Shown: positions 26,223 to 34,339, counted from the stretch's first letter. The stretch: DNA of 64,000 nt from DASVNK01 sp036383895 (GCA_036383895.1 DASVNK010000030.1:62001-126000); one strand, 5' to 3'. The notes: generated by a model not told the origin, from the letters alone. Made by a program: numbers and translations.

Positions 26223-27869
26223 ATGGCAGCTAAACAACTCGTATTTGATGAAGTAGCTCGGCACTCCCTGCTCAAGGGCGTGCAGAAGCTCGCTCGGGCG
26301 GTTACCGCCACCCTCGGCCCAAAAGGCCGCAACGTCGTTCTCGACAAAAAATTCGGCTCTCCCACCGTAACTAAGGACGGTGTGACCGTCGCCAAGGAAA
26401 TCGAGCTGGAAGACCCATATGAAAACATGGGAGCCCAGATGGTTCGCGAAGTGGCCAGCAAAACCAGCGACGCCGCTGGTGACGGCACCACCACCGCCAC
26501 CGTTCTGGCTGAAGCGATCTTCCGCGAAGGCCTCAAGAACGTGACCGCCGGCGCAAGCCCCATCTCCTTACAGCGTGGTATTCAGAAGGCTGTCGACGCC
26601 GCTGTCGAACAGCTCGCTAAGATCGCTAAGCGCGTGAAGGATAAGGAAGAGATCAAGCAGGTCGCCACCGTTTCCGCGAATTGGGACACCACAATCGGCG
26701 AAATCATCGCTGACGCGATGGATAAGGTCGGCAAGGACGGCACGATCACAGTTGAAGAAGCCAAATCGATCGAAACCACCCTCGACGTCGTCGAAGGTAT
26801 GCAGTTCGACAAGGGCTACCTCTCCCCTTACTTCGTCACGAACGCGGAATCTATGGAAACCCGCATGGACGATCCTTACATCCTGATTTTCGAGAAGAAG
26901 ATCAGCAACTTGAAGGATATGCTCCCGTTGCTCGAGAAGGTTGCCAAGTCCGGCAAATCGCTCTTGATCATCGCGGAAGAAGTCGAAGGTGAAGCGCTCG
27001 CGACTCTTGTCGTGAACAAGCTCCGTGGCACGCTCCAGGTCTGCGCCGTCAAGGCTCCCGGCTTCGGTGATCGCCGGAAAGCGATGCTCGAAGATATTGC
27101 CATCCTCACCGGTGGCCGCTTCATCAGCGAAGATATTGGCATCAAGCTCGAAAGCGTCGGCCTTGAAGACATGGGCCGCGCGAAGTCAGTTGTGGTCGAC
27201 AAAGAAAACACGACGATCGTCGAAGGTAATGGCAAGTCCTCGGACATCCAGGGCCGCGTCAACCAAATCCGTCGTCAGATCGAAGAAACCACTTCGGACT
27301 ACGACCGCGAGAAGCTCCAGGAACGCCTGGCCAAGCTCGCTGGCGGTGTGGCTGTCATCAATGTCGGCGCTGCAACTGAAACCGAAATGAAGGAAAAGAA
27401 AGCTCGCGTCGAAGACGCGTTGCACGCAACCCGCGCTGCTGTGGAAGAAGGAATCGTTCCTGGCGGTGGCGTTGCTCTGCTCCGTTGCATCGGTGCCATC
27501 GACGCATTGAAGCTCGAAGGCGACGAACAAATCGGTGTCGATATCGTGAAACGCGCTATTGAAGCTCCGTTGCGTTCGCTCACCTCGAACGCCGGTGTCG
27601 AAGGCTCGATCATCGTTCAGGAAGTCAAACGCCGCAAAAACAACGAAGGTTACAATGTCGCGACTGGCGAATTTGAAGACCTCGTCAAAGCCGGCGTTGT
27701 CGATCCGAAGAAGGTCACTCGCTCCGCGCTCCAGAATGCAGCCTCCATCGCTGGTCTGTTGCTCACCACCGAATGCCTGATCACTGAACTGCCGGAAAAG
27801 GAAAAACCAGCAGCTCCTGGCGGTCACGGCCATGGTGGCGGCGGCGGCATGGGCGGAATGGACTTCTAA
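26223..27869 (+). CDS. groEL: Chaperonin GroEL
   Basis: 548 aa, normal length. ATLGPKGRNVVLDKKFGSPT, KDGVTVAKEIELEDPYENMG, and the ATPase motif DAAGDGTTTATVLA are intact, as is the VVEGMQFDKGYLSPYFVTN apical hinge. The tail ends GHGGGGGMGGMDF, the canonical Gly-Met-rich terminus. It folds proteins with GroES. Verrucomicrobial genomes often carry more than one groEL; a groES partner and a complete GGM tail suggest this is a housekeeping copy. Confidence 0.97.
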   Translation: MAAKQLVFDEVARHSLLKGVQKLARAVTATLGPKGRNVVLDKKFGSPTVTKDGVTVAKEIELEDPYENMGAQMVREVASKTSDAAGDGTTTATVLAEAIFREGLKNVTAGASPISLQRGIQKAVDAAVEQLAKIAKRVKDKEEIKQVATVSANWDTTIGEIIADAMDKVGKDGTITVEEAKSIETTLDVVEGMQFDKGYLSPYFVTNAESMETRMDDPYILIFEKKISNLKDMLPLLEKVAKSGKSLLIIAEEVEGEALATLVVNKLRGTLQVCAVKAPGFGDRRKAMLEDIAILTGGRFISEDIGIKLESVGLEDMGRAKSVVVDKENTTIVEGNGKSSDIQGRVNQIRRQIEETTSDYDREKLQERLAKLAGGVAVINVGAATETEMKEKKARVEDALHATRAAVEEGIVPGGGVALLRCIGAIDALKLEGDEQIGVDIVKRAIEAPLRSLTSNAGVEGSIIVQEVKRRKNNEGYNVATGEFEDLVKAGVVDPKKVTRSALQNAASIAGLLLTTECLITELPEKEKPAAPGGHGHGGGGGMGGMDF

Positions 27870-27898
27870 GAAGTTTCTGTCGCAGACAGATAAATACG

Positions 27899-27932
27899 AA
27901 GGGATTGGTTCACTCCGGTCCCTTTTTCTTTT
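27899..27932 (+). terminator. Rho-independent terminator after groEL
   Basis: AAGGGATTGG (27899-27908) pairs with CCGGTCCCTT (27915-27924), ten pairs including two G-T, with a 6-nt loop and then TTTCTTTTCTT. It lies 29 bp past the groEL stop. Confidence 0.82.
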
Positions 27933-28247
27933 CTTCCGTGCAATATTCCCCATCGCTGCGCACGTGGCACAAATCACTTTGTTTCATACAGGTGAATCTT
28001 TGGAAAGCTGCTTTACACGAGTCCCGCCCGGCTTAAGTAGAGATACTTAGGCGTAATCAATGGGATTTCTAATCCTTCGTTAAGTGAACTGTTTCGCAGA
28101 CCCAAACAGCAGTTGAACGGCAGTTACTTACATTTGAGCACCAACGGAGTTGTTCATTGCGCTTGTGAAAGTTTCTACTGCTAAGCTCTTGAAGGCGACG
28201 CGCCAGCGAAAGTGGCGCAGGACCTGCTAATCGCACACTCGCTCAGT
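27933..28247. other. Intergenic stretch between groEL terminator and small ORF
   Basis: About 315 bp with no supported gene. The one structure seen is a perfect GCGCCA / TGGCGC hairpin at 28200-28218 with a GCGAAAG loop, 29 bp before the next ORF start, which could lie in that gene's leader. No promoter consensus was convincing. Confidence 0.5.
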
Positions 28248-28511
28248 ATGAATTCGAACAGGATGCGGCCTTTTAAGCCCGTTACCGCAATAAAAGAGAG
28301 GTTCAGGTTTGAGGCGATTTACCAAACGCCGACGCTCCCAATTAAACTTGAAGATTTGCCTGCTCCTCTCCCCATTGCGAAGGTCTCTCCCGATCAATTG
28401 ATCGAGGACGTTCTCATTTCCACCCTCCGCCGTCTCCAGGAGAATTCTTCACCAGAGGTTTCTGCGGCCGCCGCTCGTTACATCTCCCTTTTGTCCGAAA
28501 AGGCGCTTTAA
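28248..28511 (+). CDS. Small hypothetical protein (87 aa)
   Basis: An open frame from ATG 28248 (a GTG at 28212 would add 12 residues). The protein is basic at the N-terminus (RMRPFKPVTAIKERFRFEA), proline-rich in the centre and ends with a likely amphipathic helix (QLIEDVLISTLRRLQENSS, AAAARYISLLSEKAL). No family was recognised. The C-terminal helix looks protein-like rather than random, but codon evidence is limited by size. It stands alone between groEL and the polysaccharide locus, so its job cannot be inferred from context. Confidence 0.45.
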   Translation: MNSNRMRPFKPVTAIKERFRFEAIYQTPTLPIKLEDLPAPLPIAKVSPDQLIEDVLISTLRRLQENSSPEVSAAAARYISLLSEKAL

Positions 28512-28635
28512 TCAACGCCGCTTTGTCCAAAGAATTTGCTGCAGAGAGCAGCAGATTCTTCTGTTTAATCACATCAGATCAGATTCGATTCCAAGAGGGG
28601 CGCGAGGCCTTGTGGTCCAGCGGCCTACTCTTCTG

Positions 28636-28800
28636 CTACCGTGAATTTGACTTCGAAGCTGTAAGGCTGATCGCCAGAAGAACAGCGGTGGTCATTGCTG
28701 TGGTGATTCCCCCAACAATCAGGAGCGCGGTGAACATGTTCGACTTATCAGCACGCGACATGCCACTAAAGTGGTAAGCGCCAAATTGAGTACCTGGCAT
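28636..28800 (-). CDS. 54-aa single-span membrane protein next to the NusG paralog
   Basis: Reading the minus strand from ATG 28800 to TAG 28636 gives 54 residues: a polar N-terminus (MPGTQFGAYHFSGMSRADKS), one hydrophobic span of about 22 residues (FTALLIVGGITTAM, then TTAVLLAISLT) and a short basic tail. It lies 13 bp after the stop of the NusG-like gene on the same strand. The uninterrupted hydrophobic span and tight spacing favour a real gene, although the Shine-Dalgarno (GGAAA) is weak. No family was recognised. A membrane anchor or regulator role in the polysaccharide locus is only a guess. Confidence 0.5.
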   Translation of the reverse strand: MPGTQFGAYHFSGMSRADKSNMFTALLIVGGITTAMTTAVLLAISLTASKSNSR

Positions 28801-28813
28801 GTGTGTGTTTCCG

Positions 28814-29356
28814 TTAGTTCTTCGCTTTTTCGACGACGAGCAGCGCTGGATTTACAATCACTGGCGTAGCCCGTCCAAGCATCTCTAAGAGCACTTCAAC
28901 CCGTTGATAGGGTGTCATCACCCGAAGCACTGTCGCTCTCATGCCCGAAAATGGCCCTTCACCAATGAGCACTTCGTCGCCTTCTTCCACATGCCGATCG
29001 AAATCGAGAATCTCATCTTCAGGAAATCCCGCCCGTAGTTCTGCAATCACCTCTTCCGGAACCTTTGGCAGCCGATTTCCGAAATGAACAATAGTGCTCA
29101 CGCTCGGCGCGTGTTTCACCTTATCCAGCAACAGCTTGGAATCAAACCTCGCAAACAGATAATTCGGGAAGAGCGACTCGATAAACGTAACCAATCCGCG
29201 CTTGGTCGCTTTCTTAACCCGCAGACGCGGACAAAACACATCTACATCGGGGAGCATCCGCAAGTGTGCTGCGGCGATGTGCTCGCGTTTGGGTTGTGAT
29301 CGCACGCAGAACCACCCCAGTTCCCCAGGTATGATGATAGCAGATTCTGAAACCAT
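28814..29356 (-). CDS. NusG-like transcription antiterminator (RfaH/UpxY type)
   Basis: 180 aa. Residues 14-115 form a NusG N-terminal (NGN) domain: GWFCVRSQPKREHIAAAHL, then PNYLFARFDSKLLLDKVKHA. A KOW domain follows at about 125-160 (EEGDEVLIGEGPFSGMRATV). Housekeeping NusG sits with secE and rplK; this gene instead is divergent from a polysaccharide locus, as RfaH-class and Bacteroides UpxY proteins are. Such proteins bind RNA polymerase at a leader element and stop premature termination in very long operons. GAGGA lies 9 bp before the ATG. The likely target is the leader between this gene and the first biosynthetic gene, where a marked stem-loop is seen. Confidence 0.88.
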   Translation of the reverse strand: MVSESAIIIPGELGWFCVRSQPKREHIAAAHLRMLPDVDVFCPRLRVKKATKRGLVTFIESLFPNYLFARFDSKLLLDKVKHAPSVSTIVHFGNRLPKVPEEVIAELRAGFPEDEILDFDRHVEEGDEVLIGEGPFSGMRATVLRVMTPYQRVEVLLEMLGRATPVIVNPALLVVEKAKN

Positions 29357-29774
29357 TAAGGCGTTCCTCGCACTGCGCAGTAATCCACCTCATCGGAAAA
29401 AATTAAGCAACGACAAAAGGACTTCGTTCGGTGGCTTACCGTTTCGCGCCAAACGTCACTTTTCGAAGCTCCAAAAACTCGGCCTTCCGCGATGGTTTAC
29501 GATTAAGTAATTCAGTGATGCTTACCAGTTTGCGTCAGTTGTCGCACATCGATAAATCATGTCATTCGAGGATAACTCCCCCCGATTGCGTAAGGGTCTC
29601 CCCTAGTGGATTCTTGCTCCCTCGAAACCGGGACTCTTCGGAGAGGGAAGTGGTTTCGAAAAATCGGGTGACCTCCAGTGCCAACTGGAATTTTTTCAGA
29701 AGGGTTGAGAATTCGACCAAGTGCGGAGCTTTGCACAGGCCCTTTCAAGCGCGGTAACTCGCAACTGTCTCGAA
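29357..29774. other. Divergent regulatory region and 5' leader of the polysaccharide operon
   Basis: 418 bp separate the antiterminator gene from the first biosynthetic gene. No protein is supported. It must hold two divergent promoters and, on the plus strand, a leader of at least 100 nt. The main visible element is the stem-loop at 29622-29659. No E. coli-type ops sequence (GGCGGTAG) was found. Confidence 0.65.
29622..29659 (+). promoter_or_regulatory. Leader stem-loop with UUCG tetraloop
   Basis: An 8-bp perfect inverted repeat TCGAAACC (29622-29629) / GGTTTCGA (29652-29659) encloses CTC-TTCG-GAG, whose RNA form has the extra-stable C(UUCG)G tetraloop. The intervening GGGA / AGGGAAGT bases form an internal loop. 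It lies 116 nt upstream of the first gene of the operon. A role as pause/termination hairpin or antiterminator loading site is inferred from position. Confidence 0.55.
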
Positions 29775-30494
29775 ATGTCGCAAGATATCGCCAACACCAA
29801 GACAATGCCCTCGTTCGCGGAAAGATTTTCCGCGTCTCCTGACGTTCCCGTCGCTAAGGTCCCTGTTGCAAAGCGGATCCTGGATTTGACCTGCTTGCTC
29901 CTGGCGCTCCCGACTTTGCTGCCGCTCTTCGCTGTGATCAGCGCTTTCATCAAAATTGTTTCACCAGGGCCAATTTTCTTTCGGCAGGAACGCGTTGGAT
30001 TCATGGGGCGCAAATTCCAAATCTTTAAGTTCCGTAGCATGCATGTGGATGCCGAAACTTCAACGCACCAGAATCATTTGAAGGATTTGATCGGTTCGGA
30101 TCGCCCGATGGTGAAGATGGATTCGCATGGCGATCCGCGCGTCATCAAGTTCGGGCACATTCTTCGTTCGAGTGGTTTGGATGAATTGCCTCAGTTGATC
30201 AACGTGCTGCGCGGCGAGATGAGCCTTGTTGGGCCCCGCCCTTGCACGCAATACGAATACGAGCAATTCCAGCCTTGGCATAAGCAGAGGTTCCGCGCCC
30301 TCCCTGGGTTGACCGGTCTTTGGCAAGTAAGTGGCAAAAACAGAACCACGTTCAATGCCATGATTAATCTTGATATCCGCTACGCCAACAACTGGAGCAT
30401 TTGGCTCGATCTCAAGATCATGCTCATGACTTTTCCTGTCCTCCTGTCTCAAGTGAAAGAACAACGCAACCCGCGAACCAAGGTGAACAAATGA
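29775..30494 (+). CDS. Initiating polyprenyl-phosphate sugar-phosphate transferase (WbaP/WcaJ-like, short monotopic form)
   Basis: 239 aa from ATG 29775; a GTG at 29721 is possible but adds an unlikely leader. The bacterial sugar transferase core is complete: KRILDLTCLLLALPTLLPLF re-entrant helix, PGPIFFRQERVGFMGRKFQI, FKFRSMHVDAE, the catalytic Asp-Glu pair in SSGLDELPQLINVLRGEMSL, VGPRPC, and LPGLTGLWQVSGKN. It is the short form lacking the N-terminal four-helix bundle. It puts the first sugar-1-phosphate on undecaprenyl phosphate at the inner membrane and so starts the repeat unit. Its stop overlaps the next start (ATGA), opening a tightly coupled operon. The sugar may be the product of the downstream Wbp-type enzymes. 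Confidence 0.92.
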   Translation: MSQDIANTKTMPSFAERFSASPDVPVAKVPVAKRILDLTCLLLALPTLLPLFAVISAFIKIVSPGPIFFRQERVGFMGRKFQIFKFRSMHVDAETSTHQNHLKDLIGSDRPMVKMDSHGDPRVIKFGHILRSSGLDELPQLINVLRGEMSLVGPRPCTQYEYEQFQPWHKQRFRALPGLTGLWQVSGKNRTTFNAMINLDIRYANNWSIWLDLKIMLMTFPVLLSQVKEQRNPRTKVNK

Positions 30495-31654
30495 AAAAGA
30501 AGATCCTAAATGTTGCCGTCGTCGGCTGTGGTTATTGGGGCCCGAACCTTATTCGTAATTTTCGAGGCCTCCAGGACTGCAAACTTAAAGTAATCTGCGA
30601 TCGTGACGAAAATCGCTTGCGCGCGCTGAAAAGCGTCTATCCCGAAGTAGAAACCGAAACCGAGTTCGAGAAAATCGTCGCCGATAAGACAATCGACGCC
30701 GTCATCATCGCCACTCCGGTCCGCTTCCACTACCCGCTCGCGAAGGCGACCCTTGAAGCGGGCAAACACACTTTCATCGAGAAGCCGATGGCTGCTTCTT
30801 CCGCCGAATGTGAAGAGCTGAACCGCATCGCTGACGAAAAACGCCTCACGTTGATGATCGGCCACACCTTCCTTTACTCCTCGCCGGTGCGAAAGATTAA
30901 GGAAATCGTGAAATCTGGCGACATCGGCCAAATCCAATACATCAGTTCGCGCCGATTGAACCTCGGTCTTTACCAAAAGGACATTAACGTCGCCTGGGAC
31001 CTCGCGCCGCACGATCTTTCAATCATTCTCTACATTATGGAGCAGGTGCCCATCAGTGTGAACTGCCGCGGCAATTGCCATGTCACGCCTGGCATTGAAG
31101 ACGTGACGAACATGTCCGTGAACTTCGGCAATAACCAGCTCGCACTTGTACAAAACAGCTGGCTGGATCCTCGTAAGGTCCGCGAAATGACGATTGTAGG
31201 CACGCGCCGCATGATCGTTTATGATGATCTTGAGCCCCTCGAAAAAATCAAAATTTACGATGCTCGCGTGGATCGTCCACCGCATTACAACACCTTCGCC
31301 GAGCACACGTATTCCTATCACTACGGCGATATTTACATACCGTATGTGAAACAGGAGGAGCCGCTCAAGGTCGAGTGCCAGCACTTCCTCGACTGCATCA
31401 ACACCGGCGCGCGGCCAATCTCGAACGGCCATTCCGGCATGGAACTCGTCAAAATTCTCGAAGCTTCCAACGCCTCCCTAAAACAACGCGGCGCGGAAGT
31501 CTTTCTGGAAGGTCACGAACCGAAACCGGTCATCCAAATCCGCCCGACCGACGCCGTGGTTCAACCTGCTACACGCCGCAGTGTTACACCCGCGCGCGTT
31601 GCTAACGGGAACGGCAACGGACGGCACTCTCGCTCCTCGGCTGCGTCCATATGA
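30491..31654 (+). CDS. wbpB: Gfo/Idh/MocA oxidoreductase, WbpB/WlbA-like UDP-sugar 3-dehydrogenase
   Basis: 387 aa from ATG 30491, chosen because it overlaps the preceding stop and begins with the Rossmann motif VAVVGCGYWGPNLIRNF. FIEKPMA is the Gfo/Idh catalytic-lysine motif (EKP), GHTFLYSSPVRKIKEIV and WDLAPHDLSIILYIM match the UDP-sugar subgroup with the catalytic His. With WbpD- and WbpE-like genes directly following, the inferred reaction is oxidation of C3 of UDP-GlcNAc or UDP-GlcNAcA using NAD. The last 40 residues are low-complexity (RVANGNGNGRHSRSSAAS) and probably unstructured. It overlaps the next gene by 4 bp. Confidence 0.85.
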   Translation: MKKKILNVAVVGCGYWGPNLIRNFRGLQDCKLKVICDRDENRLRALKSVYPEVETETEFEKIVADKTIDAVIIATPVRFHYPLAKATLEAGKHTFIEKPMAASSAECEELNRIADEKRLTLMIGHTFLYSSPVRKIKEIVKSGDIGQIQYISSRRLNLGLYQKDINVAWDLAPHDLSIILYIMEQVPISVNCRGNCHVTPGIEDVTNMSVNFGNNQLALVQNSWLDPRKVREMTIVGTRRMIVYDDLEPLEKIKIYDARVDRPPHYNTFAEHTYSYHYGDIYIPYVKQEEPLKVECQHFLDCINTGARPISNGHSGMELVKILEASNASLKQRGAEVFLEGHEPKPVIQIRPTDAVVQPATRRSVTPARVANGNGNGRHSRSSAASI

Positions 31655-32139
31655 AGGCCGATCCGGCGAAGTTCCAACTCATCGCGCCTGACGTTAAAGT
31701 CGGCGAGGGCACAAAAATCTTCGGGTTCACAAATCTTTACGGATGCGAACTCGGTGAAGATTCCAAAATCGGCACCTTCGTTGAAGTCCAGAAGGGCGCA
31801 AAGATCGGAAGTCGCTGCAAAGTCTCGAGCCACACCTTCATCTGCGAAGGTGTCAACATTGAGGACGAGGTCTTCATCGGTCACAACGTCACGTTCATCA
31901 ACGATCGTTTCCCGCGCGCCACCAGCGGCGGGAAGTTGCAAACCGAAGCCGATTGGAAGTGTGAATCAACGGTCATCAAACGCGGCGCTTCGATCGGTTC
32001 CAGCGCCACGATTCTTTGTGGAATCACAGTCGGCGCAAACGCGATCGTTGGCGCCGGCAGCGTAGTGACAAAAGATGTTCCGGATAATGCAGTTGTAGCC
32101 GGCAACCCGGCTCGAGTTTTAAGAATTAATAAAAGCTAA
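31651..32139 (+). CDS. wbpD: WbpD/WlbB-like N-acetyltransferase (left-handed beta-helix)
   Basis: 162 aa. Hexapeptide repeats (VGEGTKIFGF, IGSRCKVSS, IGSSATILCGITVGANAIVG) form a left-handed beta-helix. HNVTFINDRFPRA matches the active-site loop of WbpD, which acetylates the 3-amino group of a UDP-2-acetamido-3-amino sugar using acetyl-CoA; the Asn-Asp pair is the acceptor-binding element. VVAGNPARVL closes the domain as usual. The 4-bp overlaps with both neighbours show one transcript. Together with the dehydrogenase before and the aminotransferase after it, the UDP-2,3-diacetamido pathway is well supported. Confidence 0.9.
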   Translation: MKADPAKFQLIAPDVKVGEGTKIFGFTNLYGCELGEDSKIGTFVEVQKGAKIGSRCKVSSHTFICEGVNIEDEVFIGHNVTFINDRFPRATSGGKLQTEADWKCESTVIKRGASIGSSATILCGITVGANAIVGAGSVVTKDVPDNAVVAGNPARVLRINKS

Positions 32140-32140
32140 C

Positions 32141-33274
32141 ATGTCAGTCCCATTCCTTAACCTAAAAGCACAACATCAGCCGCTAAAAGCGGAGATCCTC
32201 GCCGCTGTCTCGGAAGTTTTGGACAGCGCGGCTTTCGCTGGCGGACCTTACGTCGCAAAGTTCGAAGAGGAATTTGCGAAGTATTGCACCACCAAATACG
32301 CGATCGGCGTCGGTAACGGCACGGACGCGCTTTGGTTCGCGCTGCTCGCGTTGGGAGTCGGTCCTGGCGACGAAGTGATCACGGTGGCGAACACGTTCAT
32401 CGCCACCGCCGAAGCGATCACTTACTGCGGTGCGAAGCCGGTCTTCGTCGATATCGATGAAGAGACCTACAATATGAATCCGGCGCTGCTGGAGAAGGCA
32501 ATCACGCCGCGCACGAAAGTCATCATCCCCGTGCATCTCTATGGCCAGATGGCTGACATGGACCCGATCATGGAGATCGCGCGCAAGCACAAGCTAGCGG
32601 TCGTCGAAGACGCTTCGCAAGCGCACGGCGCTGAATACAAAGGCAAGCGCGCCGGCACCATCGGTGACGTCGGTTGCTTCAGTTTTTATCCTGGCAAAAA
32701 CCTCGGCGCTTGCGGCGAAGGCGGTGCGTGCGTCACGAACAGTGATAATCTACGCGCAAAGATTGCGATGTTCCGCGAACATGGCCAGGCAAAGAAATAT
32801 TACCACAGCGTGGTCGGCTGGAACGGTCGGCTGGACGGCATTCAGGGCGCGATCCTCAGCATCAAGCTTAAGCACATCGAGCGCTGGACCGAAGCACGTC
32901 GCGCGCACGCTAAGGCATACACCCAGGCGTTCGCGAATGTTCACGGCGTTCTCACTCCGAAGGAAGCCTCTTACTCCCGCCACGTTTATCATCTCTACGT
33001 GCTGCGCGTGAAGAATCGCGACCAGATCCTCAAAAATCTGGCGGATAAAGGCATCAACTGCGCGATCCATTATCCGCTCCCGCTCCATCTGCAGGACGCC
33101 TACAAGGATCTCCGTTTGCGAGCGGGTGCGTTCCCGGTCGCCGAACGCGTCGCTGAAGAAATTATTTCCGCGCCGATGTTCCCCGAACTCACTTCGCAGG
33201 ACATCGACGCAGTCGTGAAAGGTTTCATCGCCGAATTGCAGGGCCAGCCGGAACCGAGTGTCGCTGCACGTTAG
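32141..33274 (+). CDS. wbpE: DegT/DnrJ/EryC1 family UDP-3-keto-sugar aminotransferase, WbpE-like
   Basis: 377 aa, standard length. VPFLNLKAQHQPLKAEILAA start, GVGNGTDALWFALLALGVGP, VVEDASQAHGAEYKGKRAG and the PLP lysine Lys186 in CFSFYPGKNLGACGEGGA are family signatures. YHLYVLRVKNRD and GINCAIHYPLPLHLQ follow. It would aminate the 3-keto sugar made by the WbpB-like enzyme, giving the substrate for the WbpD-like acetyltransferase one base upstream. An unbroken Lys and Asp/Gln PLP contacts indicate an active enzyme. The 3' end overlaps the next ORF by 17 bp. Confidence 0.92.
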   Translation: MSVPFLNLKAQHQPLKAEILAAVSEVLDSAAFAGGPYVAKFEEEFAKYCTTKYAIGVGNGTDALWFALLALGVGPGDEVITVANTFIATAEAITYCGAKPVFVDIDEETYNMNPALLEKAITPRTKVIIPVHLYGQMADMDPIMEIARKHKLAVVEDASQAHGAEYKGKRAGTIGDVGCFSFYPGKNLGACGEGGACVTNSDNLRAKIAMFREHGQAKKYYHSVVGWNGRLDGIQGAILSIKLKHIERWTEARRAHAKAYTQAFANVHGVLTPKEASYSRHVYHLYVLRVKNRDQILKNLADKGINCAIHYPLPLHLQDAYKDLRLRAGAFPVAERVAEEIISAPMFPELTSQDIDAVVKGFIAELQGQPEPSVAAR

Positions 33275-34325
33275 CTCTGAAAAGACGCCGGCTGACCAAT
33301 CGAGTGCGCTGCTCAGAGTCGATCCTCTCGCACCGCACTGGAGCAACAGCCTCGCCGATTTTCCGGACGCTACCATCTTCCACACGAGCGAATGGGCGCG
33401 GGTGCTCATCGACTCCTACGGTTACACCCCGTATTACTTCGCTGGCCAGCAGGCAGGCCGACCCGTTCGGATCTGCCTATTCGAAATCGATAGCTGGCTC
33501 ACGGGCAAACGCGCTGTCTCAGTTCCTTTTTCGGACGAAGCGCCTCTTCTGGGAAAGCTCACCAGTTCGGAACTGCACCAGGTTCTGCACGAGATCGCAA
33601 CGACCGCGCAACAGGAACATTGGAAAACAATCGAAGTTCGCGGCGCACCCAATGATTGGGACGCAAACACCAGCAATCGCTACTATTCACACGATCTCGA
33701 CCTAAGCGTCGGAAAAGAAAAGTTGCTCGAAAATTTCCACGACAGTGTCCGCCGTGCCATCCGCAAAGCCGAACGCAGCGCGGTTCAAGTCGAAATCCGG
33801 CAGGACGAAGCCGCAGTTCAGGAATACTTCGAACTCCATTGCCTAACGCGAAAAAAACACGGCGTTCCGCCACAGCCACTCAATTTCTTTAAGAACATCC
33901 ATCAACACCTCATTTCGTCCGGCTTGGGCTTCACCGCTCTCGCCAAATTGAATCAACAAACTGTCGCCGCGGCGATTTTCCTGCGCTTCGGAACGAAAGC
34001 GCTCTACAAGTTCGGTGCTTCAAATCCAAAGTTCGATTCTTTCCGTCCAAGCAACATGGTCATGTGGAAAGCCATCGAGCACTTGGTCGAAACGGGCGCA
34101 AAAACACTTTCATTCGGCCGCACCGATCTCCATCAGGACGGCCTTCGTCGTTACAAATTAGGCTGGGGCACAACCGAGAAAATGTTGTCCTACCTTAAAT
34201 ACGATCCCCGCAACGATACATTTTTGAGCAGCAAAGCTGACCTAGCGTCAAACACCCTCGCGCGATTCCTCCCCGTCTTCCTCCTGAAGCGCGTAGGCGC
34301 CGCGCTTTATCGTCACGTCGGTTAA
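33258..34325 (+). CDS. FemAB/GNAT-like peptidyl- or acyl-transferase
   Basis: 355 aa from GTG 33258, the first start after the previous gene's end region; no ATG occurs until late in the frame. The fold resembles FemAB-related GNAT proteins: TIFHTSEWARVLIDSYGYTP, then FHDSVRRAIRKAERSAVQVE, KKHGVPPQPLNFFKNIHQHL, LKLN...AAAIFLRFGTKALYKFGAS and a late LSFGRTDLHQDGLRRYKLGW. Such proteins are common in exopolysaccharide and PEP-CTERM/exosortase loci; no exosortase gene is in this window. Transfer of an aminoacyl or acyl group to an amino sugar is plausible since the locus makes amino sugars. The GTG overlaps the aminotransferase end by 17 bp. Confidence 0.8.
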   Translation: MSLHVSSEKTPADQSSALLRVDPLAPHWSNSLADFPDATIFHTSEWARVLIDSYGYTPYYFAGQQAGRPVRICLFEIDSWLTGKRAVSVPFSDEAPLLGKLTSSELHQVLHEIATTAQQEHWKTIEVRGAPNDWDANTSNRYYSHDLDLSVGKEKLLENFHDSVRRAIRKAERSAVQVEIRQDEAAVQEYFELHCLTRKKHGVPPQPLNFFKNIHQHLISSGLGFTALAKLNQQTVAAAIFLRFGTKALYKFGASNPKFDSFRPSNMVMWKAIEHLVETGAKTLSFGRTDLHQDGLRRYKLGWGTTEKMLSYLKYDPRNDTFLSSKADLASNTLARFLPVFLLKRVGAALYRHVG

Positions 34326-34339
34326 GAGAAAGATTTTTA

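Noticed and set aside
28523..28777. Plus-strand 84-aa frame opposite the 54-aa membrane ORF
   Set aside because: No family or start signal; the minus-strand frame has a proper membrane span and operon spacing.
29721..29774. GTG-started extension of the initiating sugar transferase
   Set aside because: The added residues are not like the family's N-terminus; the ATG at 29775 leaves the full fold intact. Not excluded.
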